DNA from: Platerodrilus igneus
Taxonomy: Eukaryota; Arthropoda; Insecta; Coleoptera; Lycidae
Length of the DNA: 64,000 bases
NCBI GenBank assembly: GCA_036346225.1
Contig: JARFIW010000139.1
Coordinates: 930,001-994,000 of the forward strand
Direction: 5' to 3'
The translations under genes were made by a program, and so were the position numbers. The stretch's first letter is position 1, and the number at the start of each line of letters is the position of its first letter. Below the pieces are notes generated by a model. The model ran no database searches. It saw nothing but the letters and a program-made list of their open reading frames with translations, and was not told the origin of the DNA. Positions 47,541 to 58,355 of the stretch are shown piece after piece.

Positions 47541-48300
47541 CTCCCAATGCCCGAAACGTAACTCGCGTCTAACCAGTTACAAGACGGAAAACCTAATGAC
47601 AAAAAAATAAGTGCACTTAAATCGGATGATTACTATAAACAACTACAGGTGTTTGTTATGCAAAAGGATATATTGGAAAACTATTAATTCGACAAATGCT
47701 CAAGTGCTGGAGGAACTTGGCAGCCGCAGGCTGCTTACCCCTCTTCACATACTACTGAATATCGAGGAAATAGGGTATATAATTGTAAAATAATAGAAGG
47801 TGACCAAACTGCATCTAACAAGAAAGAGCAGCGGCTATGTTCAAGACCACAAATATAGAAAAAGAAAATTGTTCAAAGCGTATGTGTGGAGCACAACACA
47901 CTACGTCTGTGAAATAGGGGCAGTAGGAAGAGCAAACAGAAAGAGATAGAAGTCTTCTGGAATTTAGTACTTCAGATGTATGAAAATGATAGCATGGAAA
48001 GACAAAGTAATAACAAATAGGTTATAGAAATAGTAGAGGTAGCTGTGGAAAACAATAAAAAATAGGAGAAATATAAAGGTAGGATACGTTCTAAGGCATT
48101 TTTGGGATATAGTACGGAGTATATTACAAGCAGAAATAGGATAAGAGAGGTAGAGGTAGACTAAGATCAGACTTTCGCACGCAGATAGTGATACATGCAG
48201 ACTGTGCAAATTTCAGGGAAATGCGTAGGTTAGGAAACAATGAGGGTACGCGTCTAACCAGTTCCAGGACTGAAGACTTGATGATGATAGGAAAGTAGTT
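47541..48300 (+). repeat. Composite repeat: RTE tail, SINE-like piece, RTE C-terminal region
   Basis: 47565-47605 is the end of an RTE tail (CGCGTCTAACCAGTTAC). 47615-47765 is the SINE-like piece in inverse orientation. From 47765 to 48290 follows about 530 bp closely matching 63205-63760, including the RTE tail ending CCAGTTCCAGGACTGAAGAC. Frames are broken throughout. Confidence 0.75.
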
Positions 48301-49386
48301 CGAGCATAGTGGATGAAAGTTAATACAAATTGTTGGTTATTTTGTAAAGAAAAAACTCCAATAACCGATTTCGCTGTTATTGCAGCTCCTCAGATTGGAC
48401 AATTTCTCTTGGTAAAACAACCAACAAAGATCTTGAAATTATACACAAATCATGGTGTATTAATATAAGCAAAATGTAACTCATGCGCCCCCCTATACGT
48501 GAATGTAAGCAACTAACTATCGGTAACTTTTAGTCCCCGACATGAGAGCATAGACGGAAACCCAAGACAAAATTTTAAAAACTTAGTCAAAGACAAGATG
48601 AAAAGTAAATAAACAAATATTACCTACTTGATATTGGCCGACCTTCTAGAAAGGTACTACACCCAATGCTAATTAAGGATGTTGGCCTACTGAAACTAAT
48701 ACGTTTCTAGCTGCTTGATAATGAATAATTGCAGTGTGTTTAAAGTTCCATGTCTAACTTTGTATTCGCATTATCTTTAATGAAAGTTAAAAATAGTTAT
48801 TTCTTTTTGTAAACATTGGTACCTTTTTAACGTATTTACAGAGGCTTTGAGCAATCACGAATGACGTACAACTATTATGGTAAGCTACTGCAATACATTA
48901 TATCACAGTTTCCTAAATTTTTATGGAGAGCATGTGATAGGAAACTTCAAATACTCACTCGTTATTATGACAGAGAGACATTTCCATTAACAATAATCCA
49001 TACTCTGAACATTTCAAATGCATCTATTATTCACCAAATATTGAAGCTATTTATAACGGAACGTAATGTTAAATTGTAAAATTGCATGACTGAAAAGTGT
49101 CGTGAACCTATTTCTCGATTTCGTAATGCATTGTAAAGCATTCCATTCGTCTTATATAAAAAGCCTTTTGAGCAATCGTACCCTGAAAATTCGTTCTATA
49201 ATGCCCGTGAACACTTCATGTTTATAATAGCCATTATAATGTGAAATGCGTGTACTAACGAAAACTTTTGAGTCCTTACAATTCTAGATTATACAGGGTG
49301 ATTCGTGGTGAATGTAATAAACTACGGCATTTTATTCAGAGATATTCAAATAAAATTTGTTGTATATACCTACGTTACAGAACCAT
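48301..49386. other. Spacer left of the LTR element
   Basis: No recognised gene. The frame 48861-49079 (72 codons) has no known motif. At 49295-49310 there is an ACAGGGTGATTCG motif of the kind often found at transposon ends. 49360-49382 ends in ACGTTACAG directly before the USP-like sequence interrupted by the LTR element, and could be a splice acceptor. Confidence 0.45.
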
Positions 49387-50155
49387 TGTTACGTGCCAAA
49401 GTGGCCCTTAAACATGTCTTACGATAATTTTGATGTGCGGAAGTTTCGCGCCACAATTTCAAAAGACTCGGGGCGCGTATTTCCGTTACGTCACAGTGCG
49501 TTGCGCCAGATTGCGCGACGCGAGTGGAGTAGGGGAAAAAAGTGGGGTTTTTTCTCTGCTCTCTGTAACGTGGCTTTTTGCCTGAACCTTCGAGTGAAGT
49601 GGACGTTTTTCGGTAACGTATCGTTATCTTATCTATGTAGTTTTCCTTGCTTGCTTGTCTTTGTTTGTCGCCCCTTATACCATGTTCCCGTCATTCCCTG
49701 CATAGGTAGGTGACAATTTGAGCCGTAGGCGAACCGTACTGCACGACCCTGGATGAACGAGCTCACGATTGCCTGAGTGCTGGTCCAAACGCTTTGGAAG
49801 AGCGTCGGGCGTACCATCTTTAACTACTTCCAAAGGGCCCTCCGTAGCCTGATGGACTTTAGAGAAGCCAACTTTAACTCAATCCCGCCGGACGCCGGAT
49901 TTCCGAGTGAGTACTCTCTTGTTAATTTGTTCGCTGTAGTATTTATTGTTATATAAATTTCCGATTATTGCGCAATATAAATTGTGCATTGGTGACGTCA
50001 TTGGCAGTTTGGCGCGCAAATCTGTAATAAGGTTAGTGTTACTAACAGCCCATGGAGTCGCTTTTTCATCACGCTTGCTCGAAGTATTTATCGACTTTTT
50101 AACTGTAATTATCGACTTTTTAATTGTAAGAAATATCACTTTTTAAATTGTAAGA
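49387..50155 (+). repeat. 5' LTR
   Basis: Starts TGTTAC and ends GTAAGA, an imperfect inverted pair. Contains a TATATAA box at about 49953, a TGACGTCA (CRE-type) site at 49993-50000, and two copies of TAATTATCGACTTTTTAA near the end. Confidence 0.93.
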
Positions 50156-50157
50156 AT

Positions 50158-50175
50158 TGGCGCCCTCACGTGTGA
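50158..50175 (+). promoter_or_regulatory. Primer-binding site candidate
   Basis: TGGCGCCCTCACGTGTG begins two bases after the 5' LTR, the expected position. The TGG start fits the 3' CCA of a tRNA; the TGGCGCC core is shared with lysine-tRNA-type sites, but the rest differs, so the tRNA is uncertain. Confidence 0.6.
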
Positions 50176-51950
50176 ATATGGCATTTAGGGTCCTTCTTTT
50201 ACTTTTATAAACATACAATGTATTACCAATGTAATTTATTAGCTTTTTCACTAAAAAAATTAATTATTTAATATCTGTAACCTTGAATTTTATGTTCGTG
50301 TTTTGGAACACGCCACATTCTTTTAGATGTCAAAAATCAGTTGCTATGGCGATCTGAATGTAGGCGGTCATTTTGACATTAAAATATACAGCTGTTGTAT
50401 GTCAAATGGTTAGCTGATTTAATGGTTTTCTAATTTAAATATGGTGTGTGTACTTTTGATAACTGAAATTATCTGAAATATGTGTTTAGTTGTTCTAAAC
50501 AGAACTGCAAGCTTTTAGGATTTATACCTCCACCCTGCTTTTAAATTATAGAGGTGAGTGCATCATTTATATATGAATAAATACAAATACATAAGCATTT
50601 TAAGTAATTGCATGCTTTAAACACGCTTTACTATGAAGTTATCTATTTATATTAAATTTAAACATAACCCTTCCTGTTTTTAAAAAAAAACTGTACCTAA
50701 ATTACCTTGTGTGTTTACAAAAAAAGTGATTTTAGTCATTTACCTGTTTGATTAGGATATTCAAATTCGCTTTTAAAGAAACCTTATGTTTACAAATTGC
50801 CTTTTAGAATATTTTTTGAAAATGCTAGATTAACAGTTTTTGTTTTATTGGTTAAATAACACATTACCTATGTGTTTATTATAATTTGGAGTGCCTTTTT
50901 GTAGTTTATCAATGATATATCCCTTTATTAAATACTAACCTTGCCCGCATATAGTTTTAAACGTGTTCTTTAGTTTTTTGGTTACTTAGCGTGATAAAAG
51001 TTGAATATTATTCCTTACGAATGCTTTCATAGAAAGTTTTCATCGTTAAATATCTTTATCGTACTGACTTGAAGTAGCTGTACCGTTTTTTTACCTTCTG
51101 ATTTGCCTCAGTGTTGTATATCTTATATATATCGTGTCTCAAATATAAATTTAACATGAATATTTCACACCTTAAGTGTTTTCTATAACCAAAATCATTT
51201 AGTATAACTCACAATTACATATATATAACAAAATTGTTTGCCCAAATATAGATTTCCTACTTACCTGAGTTTTTAGTGTCTTTTAAAGCGTTATTTTGAC
51301 TTAACCCTGATATATTTTTTCTCTTAGATATTATCTTGCTTGGATATAGTTTTAAAAGCTGTTCTCTTAAATGTTTTAAACACTATAACCTATAAATGTG
51401 TTTTATAGAGGTTCTTGCTTTATATATAGTAACGAAATTACTTAACCATATTTTTACCTTCCAAAATGTTGTAATAAACTGCATCTCTTTATATCTGCTT
51501 TTTTAAATACTAAAATAAAGGAATTTTCGTTAACGTTTTATTATTTAAACTCATTTACGATGGTTGTTGATAACTCCCGCAATATCGAAAGAAATTAAGC
51601 GGAATTTACTGTCGAATTTGGTCGTCCAGCTGTCTATAAGTCTAGACAAGACCCCATTAAAGGGCCGGTCGCTCAGCGTTACGTAACTCTAGACGAGAAT
51701 TTGCTTGGTAAGTTTGTCGCTTTAGAATTTGTGAATCATTTTTTTAATAATGATGTTGAAATTTTTCCTTATTGGTTTGGGTAGAACTCAAATGAGAGCT
51801 TCCCATCCCAGTAAATATATGCTTTATAAAATATCTTTTTGTTTTTCAACAATTTTATTAGTGAATCGAGCCTCGATTACTCTTATCTCTTCACATATCG
51901 ATTTAAACCTCATTAAATGCCTTAAAATTGTCTTTAAAATCATTTAACCC
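50176..51950. other. Noncoding interior of the LTR element, 5' part
   Basis: T-rich, without long frames. A possible translated remnant at 51560-51735 (EFTVEFGRPAVYKSRQDP) is not a family I recognise; it could be a decayed pol or gag piece. Confidence 0.5.
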
Positions 51951-52224
51951 TACGTATATCTAAGAGCTTTTCACGTTTACTTCTTTGACCATGTACCTAA
52001 TGTTTTCTGCTCTCACTTGGCTTAATAACTTGAAACAGCACGCAGGTCGTTTGGCAAGATGGAACTTGCATATATCTCAATTCACTTTTGACGTTAGGCA
52101 TAGGCCTGGCAAATTAAATATCGTACCTGATGCCTTATCTCGTGATGTTGTTTCTCTTAACCTTCCAAATTTAATCCCTGATACCTGGTACCTTAATATG
52201 ATTAAACCCTTACGATTTACCTAA
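51951..52224 (+). pseudogene. Gypsy pol RNase H fragment
   Basis: After a shift, YLRAFHVYFFDH precedes LTWLNNLKQHAGRLARWNLH and FDVRHRPGKLNIVPDALSR (about 52030-52140). This is the end of the RNase H domain and linker of Gypsy polyproteins (consensus ALxWL-NLK-GRLARW...H-x-G-x-N-VPDALSR). Residues upstream are replaced or scrambled, and neither the RT palm nor an integrase follows. It shows that the element descends from a Gypsy-type retrotransposon. Confidence 0.8.
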
Positions 52225-53829
52225 TATTTTTTGTTCTCACCATCAATTAGTTAACTTCAATTACTTATTCCCTCTCTCATATAGTATATAATCTTTTACA
52301 CGTTTAACTTTACTTACCTTAAATTAGCTATCTTTTTCTTTTGGTTGACTTTTCCTTGACCATACCGTTAGATATATATCACTTCATTCTCTACACCCCC
52401 AATATAACTCTGTTGTTTCATTTAATCAACCCTTTAACTTTTCCTACAGCATATTATTTGGTTTTTAGTATTTTTCTTACGTGATTTAATTTTGTGTGGT
52501 AGTTGTCGTAATTTTGGTTGTAATGACTCATTGAATTTTTATGATTGGTTTTAGCTGATGTTAGAGTGGATGTTTTTCTTCTTTGGGCTCACATAGGACA
52601 CGCGCGATCTATGCCATTGTAAGAAATAGTTCATATTCGCAGTTGCAAAAAACTAGGATTGTCTATTCCATGTGTTTTCCTCTGAATTATTGCAGTCGCC
52701 CACATTATACTACATTATTATTTCTTTCTTTTTCTACTAAACCAACATAACTTATAAACATTTTTTTTCATTGTTTTTTATTGAACTTTGTGGTGAGGTG
52801 CTATTGCTTCTTATTGTTATCTTATTAAACTCTCGGTTGTTTTAGCATATTGGGACAGTGTATCTGTATTTAACTGCTTATAATTGAGCATTTTTGTGTG
52901 TTTAGGGTGCTACCGTTTTGAAAAACTACCTTAAAACAGTTTGTTTTTGTGTGTTTGTATCTGTAATGATACTTTTAAGTTATTGTGTCAACTTTTGTCT
53001 GATTTTCTTATCGTAGTGGATGCACTCGTTAGAAAAATGATCGTACTAGTTCTCTTAAGAGTCTAGTAAATTTTAAATGTGTATACCTATCTTGTCGGAT
53101 TAATATCGCAGGTGGTCCTTCAGGCTGCGCTGTGTTTAACAGGGACAACTCTCTACCTTCTCTCGGACGCTTGTCCAAATCTATACTTTTTCTTATCCCG
53201 CTGTCTCCGTTTCTACCTTATTCTTCTTTCGGTGGACCTGTTCTTGTCCCGGAACACACGTCTGCCACATAAGAGTGATGTTCCCTCACTCCGAGCTACT
53301 GACCACATTGGCTGGTTGAGTAGCGCTTTGCTATCCACCTTTCTCTGTCTCTTTTGCTCAATGCGAGCCCTTCCTCTACTTTCTTCTACCTGGAAGTGCC
53401 TCTTATGCATTCCAAATAGCCAACCTCCTTCTTTTTACCGTTCCTATTTCTACAGCTTTTCATTTCCGTTAGTCACCGTGTGGTTGCGCGGGAGGTTTTC
53501 ACAGACACCTAGACCACGTCTCTGCGAATCTTTCGTGGGGTCATGCGGTGCCGCTGTCAGCGCATGGGCCCTGGCAGTGAAGGTATGTATGAGTGTGTGA
53601 ATGTGTGAGTGGATGTGTATATCTACGTATCGATATATCGTGTGGGTATCGGGTGATTATATCACCGATATCAACTACCGCCGGGTGCAGGGATGCACCC
53701 AAATGCCTTTGCCGGTCCCTCGTGCCGTTTATTGTAAACGGACCTGCTACACAGGTCTCTCTTTTTAGAGGGCACGAGACAATCCCTATTTAACGGCTCT
53801 ACCGGAGCCACTCTATCTTTACCTTATTC
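52225..53829. other. Noncoding interior of the LTR element, 3' part
   Basis: T-rich, then more GC-balanced from 53080. The 173-codon frame at 53079-53600 is Leu/Ser/Cys-rich with several hydrophobic stretches, but matches no envelope or other family I recognise. 53690-53800 has several short self-complementary pieces (AAACGGACCTG, GGTCCCTCGTGCC and GGGCACGAGAC). Confidence 0.45.
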
Positions 53830-54270
53830 ATTGTCTTGGGTAATAACTAGGCCAATACCTTTGTCTTGTTTATTATCTTTGATAATACCCTTAGTTTAAT
53901 ATCGTTATCTTACCGATTACCTATAATAATAACCTTAGTTTTAGTATCGTTATCTTACCGACTACCGTTAGTAATAATTTTGGTTTAATTTCTCGTTATC
54001 TTACCGACTACCATTAGTAATAACTTCGAGATAATTTCATGTTATCTTACCTATTATCTTTGGTAATAACTTTTGTTTGATTTCGCGTTACCTTGCCTAC
54101 TATCTCTAATAATAGCTTTGGCTTGATATCGCGTTATCTTATCTAGTATCTCAAATAATAACTAAAGCTTAATATCGTTATCTTATTCATTACCTTTGCT
54201 GATAACAATTTAAGCTCATTATCGTTATCTTATCTCTTATCTTTAACAACAATTTGAGATCTTGTCTTAT
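53830..54270 (+). repeat. 46-bp tandem repeat with GATA-type motif inside LTR element
   Basis: GTTATCTTA or a close variant begins at 53904, 53949, 53995, 54041, 54087, 54133, 54177 and 54224, a period of 44-47 bp. TAATAAC recurs in between. The reverse complement of the core, AAGATAAC, matches the WGATAR consensus of GATA factors. Units are diverged, so the array is old compared with the LTRs. Confidence 0.85.
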
Positions 54271-54914
54271 CTTTTTATCTTCCTAACGTGTGGTATCTAT
54301 GACCAGACGTGGGAATTATTTTTCTTGAAATTTGAGTGAAAAAGCTAACTTGATGTAGAAATGTAATTTGTTAGGTTAGCGATATAAGGATTTAGTAGGG
54401 TGGTACTTTCGGTAAATTTGTTGATTCACAACCATGTCATGGACAAGTTTTAATGTGTATCGTTAGAAAACCAAAGTACCAGTAACAAAAATTTGCTAGA
54501 GTGTATAGTGACTCACTCTATGAACATTTTTAAATTTGGGCACTTCTTGCCAATAAAGAACAGTTTTGATGCAACACTCATGTGTGTTTGCACGTAAGAA
54601 CTTTAATGTTAGCTTTAGTTTAGATAGATTAGGCGACTTGTCGCATCTGTGTTAATTTAAGTAGTGTTTCATGCTCCCCGACAAATTTGTGCTGTCGATG
54701 ATTAGTGTAGTCAAAAACAATGGGGCTACATTTTCCGTTTCCTGGTAATTCGGTAGACGTGTTATCGGTCAAAAAACCAGGTGGCGCCTTATATAAACAT
54801 TTTGTAAGTTTTAAGTTAGGTTTTATATAGGGTAGTTAGGACTTAGATTTTAAGCTGTTACTGTGCTAACAGACTTTTTTTTTTAAGTTTTTTCTTTTGT
54901 GGCTTTGTCGCGAT

Positions 54915-55683
54915 TGTTACGTGCCAAAGTGGCCCTTAAACATGTCTTACGATAATTTTGATGTGCGGAAGTTTCGCGCCACAATTTCAAAAGACTCGGG
55001 GCGTGTATTTCCGTTACGTCACAGTGCGTTGCGCCAGATCGCGCGACGCGAGTGGAGTAGGGGAAAAAAGTGGGGTTTTTCCTCTGCTCTCTGTAACGTG
55101 GCTTTTTGCCTGAACCTTCGAGTGAAGTGGACGTTTTTCGGTAACGTATCGTTATCTTATCTATGTAGTTTTCCTTGCTTGTTTGTCTTTGTTTGTCGCC
55201 CCTTATACCATGTTCCCGTCATTCCCTGCATAGGTAGGTGACAATTTGAGCCGTAGGCGAACCGTACTGCACGACCCTGGATGAACGAGCTCATGATTGC
55301 CTGAGTGCTGGTCCGAACGCTTTGGAAGAGCGTCGGGCGTACCATCTTTAACTACTTCCAAAGGGCCCTCCGTAGCCTGATGGACTTTAGAGAAGCCAAC
55401 TTTAGCTCAATCCCGCCGGACGCCGGATTTCTGAGTGAGTACTCTCTTGTTAATTTGTTCGCTGTATTATTTATTGTTATATAAATTTCCGATTATTGCG
55501 TAATATAAATTGTGCATTGGTGACGTCATTGGCAGTTGGGCGCGCAAATCTGTAATAAGGTTAGCGTTACTAACAGCCCATGGAGTCACTTTTTCATCAC
55601 GCTTGCGCGATGTATTTATCGACTTTTTAACTGTAATTATCGACTTTTTAATTGTAAGAAATATCACTTTTTAAATTGTAAGA
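54915..55683 (+). repeat. 3' LTR
   Basis: Same length as the 5' LTR and about 98 percent identical by eye. Preceded by a T-rich stretch (54870-54900) rather than a clear polypurine tract. Confidence 0.93.
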
Positions 55684-55687
55684 CCAT

Positions 55688-56029
55688 CAGAGACCAAAGT
55701 TTTAAAAATATAAAAGTACATCCGCATTTAGTTACCATTGAAAATGCAGAATACAGTCTATTAGTTCAATTCATGGCGGACATTATGATTCCTATGTAAA
55801 AATAAGACCTCCATTAAAAAACGATAATTACAGTTGGGATTTATTACCCAAAATAAAAAACATTTCTCGTCTACACAATGTAAAAGCCGTGAAGCTAACG
55901 TTGAAATCCCACCAGGAGATTTGTATTACGTCAAGGATTTTGATATTTCAGAAGTGCCTGAAAAAAAGGTCTTTGAGGCATAGGCATATCTACTATTTTA
56001 TGAACGTATATTGTAATTGTTTTCCTATA
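55688..56029 (+). pseudogene. USP16/45-like ubiquitin hydrolase, C-terminal fragment
   Basis: The frame gives HLVTIENAEYSLL. After a frameshift near 55765 GGHYDSYVKIRPPLKNDNYS follows, the histidine box (GHY) of ubiquitin-specific proteases. After another shift near 55880 EIPPGDLYYVKDFDISEVPE leads to a stop codon where Gln would be expected, then AYLLFYERIL and a TAA. This C-terminal block is characteristic of USP16/USP45. The host protein removes ubiquitin, notably from histone H2A. Two shifts and one stop make this copy nonfunctional; the active-site Cys domain is not in the window. It could be a pseudogene or a terminal exon of a decayed paralogue. The LTR element inserted just before it. 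Confidence 0.78.
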
Positions 56030-56301
56030 TTTCATCTGGTACATTGTGTTTTAAGGTATTCTGATCTAAGATAAACTTTTTTTATTAATAATCACTTAAC
56101 TGTCATTTAAGTAATTGCAAATTTCTTGTTTTCTTGAAGTATTATTACGATTAGTTGTTTTCTATAAAATAATAAAGTAATAAAATACAAATCTTTGTTA
56201 AAAAGTACAAGGTTTCGGTGCAACTGAATAATGTGATATCGCATTTCTGTATGGTTACTGTAATGGTAGCGTTCGTAGTGCATATAACAAATATCGCCCT
56301 A
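56030..56301. other. 3' flank of the USP-like fragment
   Basis: No gene. AATAAA-like signals at about 56168-56182 could have been its polyadenylation site. Confidence 0.4.
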
Positions 56302-57167
56302 GGGGGTCTATTCTCGAGTTCGTTCGATATATATCATCGGTGATATTTATCACCCAAAAGTATCGCATACGAAACAGTTCTATGACGACTTGCTATTCTC
56401 GACAAGATGTGATATGATATTTTAAATATTGAATGAAGTGAGGCATGTCGTAAATAGAATAATAATAAAAGCCAATAGCCAACCGGAACGAAATCACGTA
56501 GTTCAGGTTGCTACTAGAATCGTAATTTGTCGGGTAAGACCGAAGTTTGGATAAACGTAATGTTTACTTGCATTATTTACTCCCAACTAACAGACCTACT
56601 TATAAATAGACGGCAATTATGCAGCCGTAAATTTTTCTTTAATTTTACAAAACCAAGCTTGCGAAGAATGGGAAGAAATAGCAACGGAACTGAATGAAAT
56701 TCCTGGAATTCAACTTTTTATTAAGCGGAACATGCCCACAAACATTTTTTCAATTAAATCAAAAAATAGTATACGCTTATAGAATTGTCTTTTAGCCACT
56801 TTGGCAGCTGTTTCAGCTTCTTCAAACACCTCCAAAATAGCAAATAATGCTGCCTCATCAAAGTTTGCTATAATTGTTATTAATTATAATTATTTGTCAA
56901 ACACCCACGAAATAGATTAAAACCTGTGGCAATTTTTTGGTTATGTGCATAGAGAAAAGTCTGTCAGTCAATTTTAATATAGTAATCATGCGCAATACGT
57001 GAGTTTTCAAGCGATAAAATATATCACTTAGTAGTACACCGCTCTTTGCAGTTCGTGCGATAAATATCTCTTGCGAAATTTGAAGAATACCAACTTCGAC
57101 GTTTCGTGCGAAAATCGTAAAATATCGCATGCGATAAATATCACCGTCTTTCGAGAATACACCCCCA
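56302..57167. mobile_element. Harbinger-like DNA transposon remnant with terminal inverted repeats
   Basis: Ends GGGGGTCTATTCTCGA (56302-56317) and, inverted, GGGGGTGTATTCTCGA (57167-57152), 15 of 16 matching. Inside both ends are further GATATTTATC-type matches. The 866-bp interior has a short Myb/SANT-like remnant. Terminal sequence and Myb-like protein suggest PIF/Harbinger, but the target duplication is not clear. Confidence 0.6.
56640..56760 (+). pseudogene. Myb/SANT-like DNA-binding domain remnant
   Basis: The frame reads EEWEEIATELNEIPGIQL (about 56660-56715), the pattern W-x2-I-A-x2-L-N-x3-G of the Myb/SANT-like domains that accompany PIF/Harbinger transposases and bind the element ends. 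The following W-containing helix is missing or mutated. It sits inside a small element with inverted repeats, which supports the reading. Only some 25 residues can be aligned, so confidence is limited. Confidence 0.5.
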
Positions 57168-58329
57168 GATACTCAAACGACAGCGACGCTCTCCTCGAGT
57201 ATTTAGGCGCAAGTTTCAAGGCCCCCGTATGACTGACACAACAGCTATTAATCATGGTGATAATCACACAGAAGCAGATAATCTTAACCATGGAGAAATG
57301 TAATTGATGCAGTTCTAGATAACTGTTAGGTTATTTTGAACCGGCTCTTATTTTCATAATCAACTTGTAAAGTGTGTGTGAAGAATCAAACTTTACTGGC
57401 TCAAAATTTGGTAATAAGTTTGTTATCGTATTTTGAACTTGAAAAGAAGAATACAGATGATTTAACACTTCTATATACGGTGCTGTTGCGGGTGATTGGG
57501 TTACATAACAAATTTATTTTAATAGTTATTTTAGGGGACATTTTCTTGTAGAATTAAATAGGTTGTGAGGCACTATAAATGTGGTTTTGAGTTCCCAACA
57601 CTGCTCGCGAAAAAATTATACTTTATTATTGTTTTTCGGCATAAACACTTTCTCGTGCTTAAAAGTTTTGTACATTATTGCATCTACCAAGAAGCACAAG
57701 CTGAACTAGTTGGTGGGAACCATGATAGAGAATACTCTAGGCTACCGTACTTAAAAATTGAAGTGACGAGTCACGCATGCAATGTAGAAAAGCTACCTTT
57801 GAACTCCTACGTTCTTTTTATCTACTAATACCTGTCTGTTCCACGTTTCAATGTTGTAGATTATTAACCGACGCCACTGCTAATATGGTGAAAATAGATC
57901 GCTGTAACTCACACGACCCAAGCGCAAGCGTATGCATTTACAGAAACAATACGTAGTAATTCGCGCGGAATTTGCCGTAATGCAAAGATTAAACAATTAG
58001 ATTTTTCCTAACTTAACTATCGATACGTATAAAGATAAGCTTGATTTATTTATTGAGCTAATTATTCGTTTTAGATTGTAAAATTCATGTCTTGTACAAT
58101 TACGCAATGAACTATTAAACCTTCTACCTATCTGTTAGGCGAGTAATAACATGGCGCCTAAAATTGTGGTTTTATTTATAACACACTATTATTTATCTAA
58201 TTATAATTTTCTCTTCATTCTCTTCGAATTTAAAAATTAAAAAGCAATAATTTTTTAGAAAATTATTTTGGTTACAAAAAGTTTTAAAAAACTAAACTTT
58301 CAATGTTATCTAATTAATACGATTACAAA
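57168..58329. other. Spacer
   Basis: No recognised gene. The frame 57565-57828 (87 codons) has no motif I know. AT-rich at the right end. Confidence 0.5.
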
Positions 58330-58355
58330 TTGAAAATTATAGGCCTATTACAATT

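Larger units (their letters stand above)
49387..55683 (+). mobile_element. LTR retrotransposon (Gypsy-type), mostly noncoding, with CCAT target duplication
   Basis: Two direct repeats of 769 bp (49387-50155 and 54915-55683) enclose a 4.76-kb internal region. CCAT flanks both sides (49383-49386 and 55684-55687), as expected for Gypsy-type integration. By eye I count about 15 substitutions and no length change between the LTRs. The interior has a primer-binding-site-like TGGCGCCC, a scrap of Gypsy RNase H and a 46-bp tandem array, but no gag, integrase or intact RT, so it must have depended on another element's proteins. Confidence 0.92.

Noticed and set aside
53079..53600. Possible envelope gene in the LTR element
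   Set aside because: Hydrophobic stretches are present, but there is no signal, cleavage site or fusion motif; T- and C-rich DNA alone gives such composition.
53904..54240. CRISPR-like regular spacing
   Set aside because: The whole 46-bp unit is repeated, with no unique spacers, and the context is a eukaryotic LTR element.
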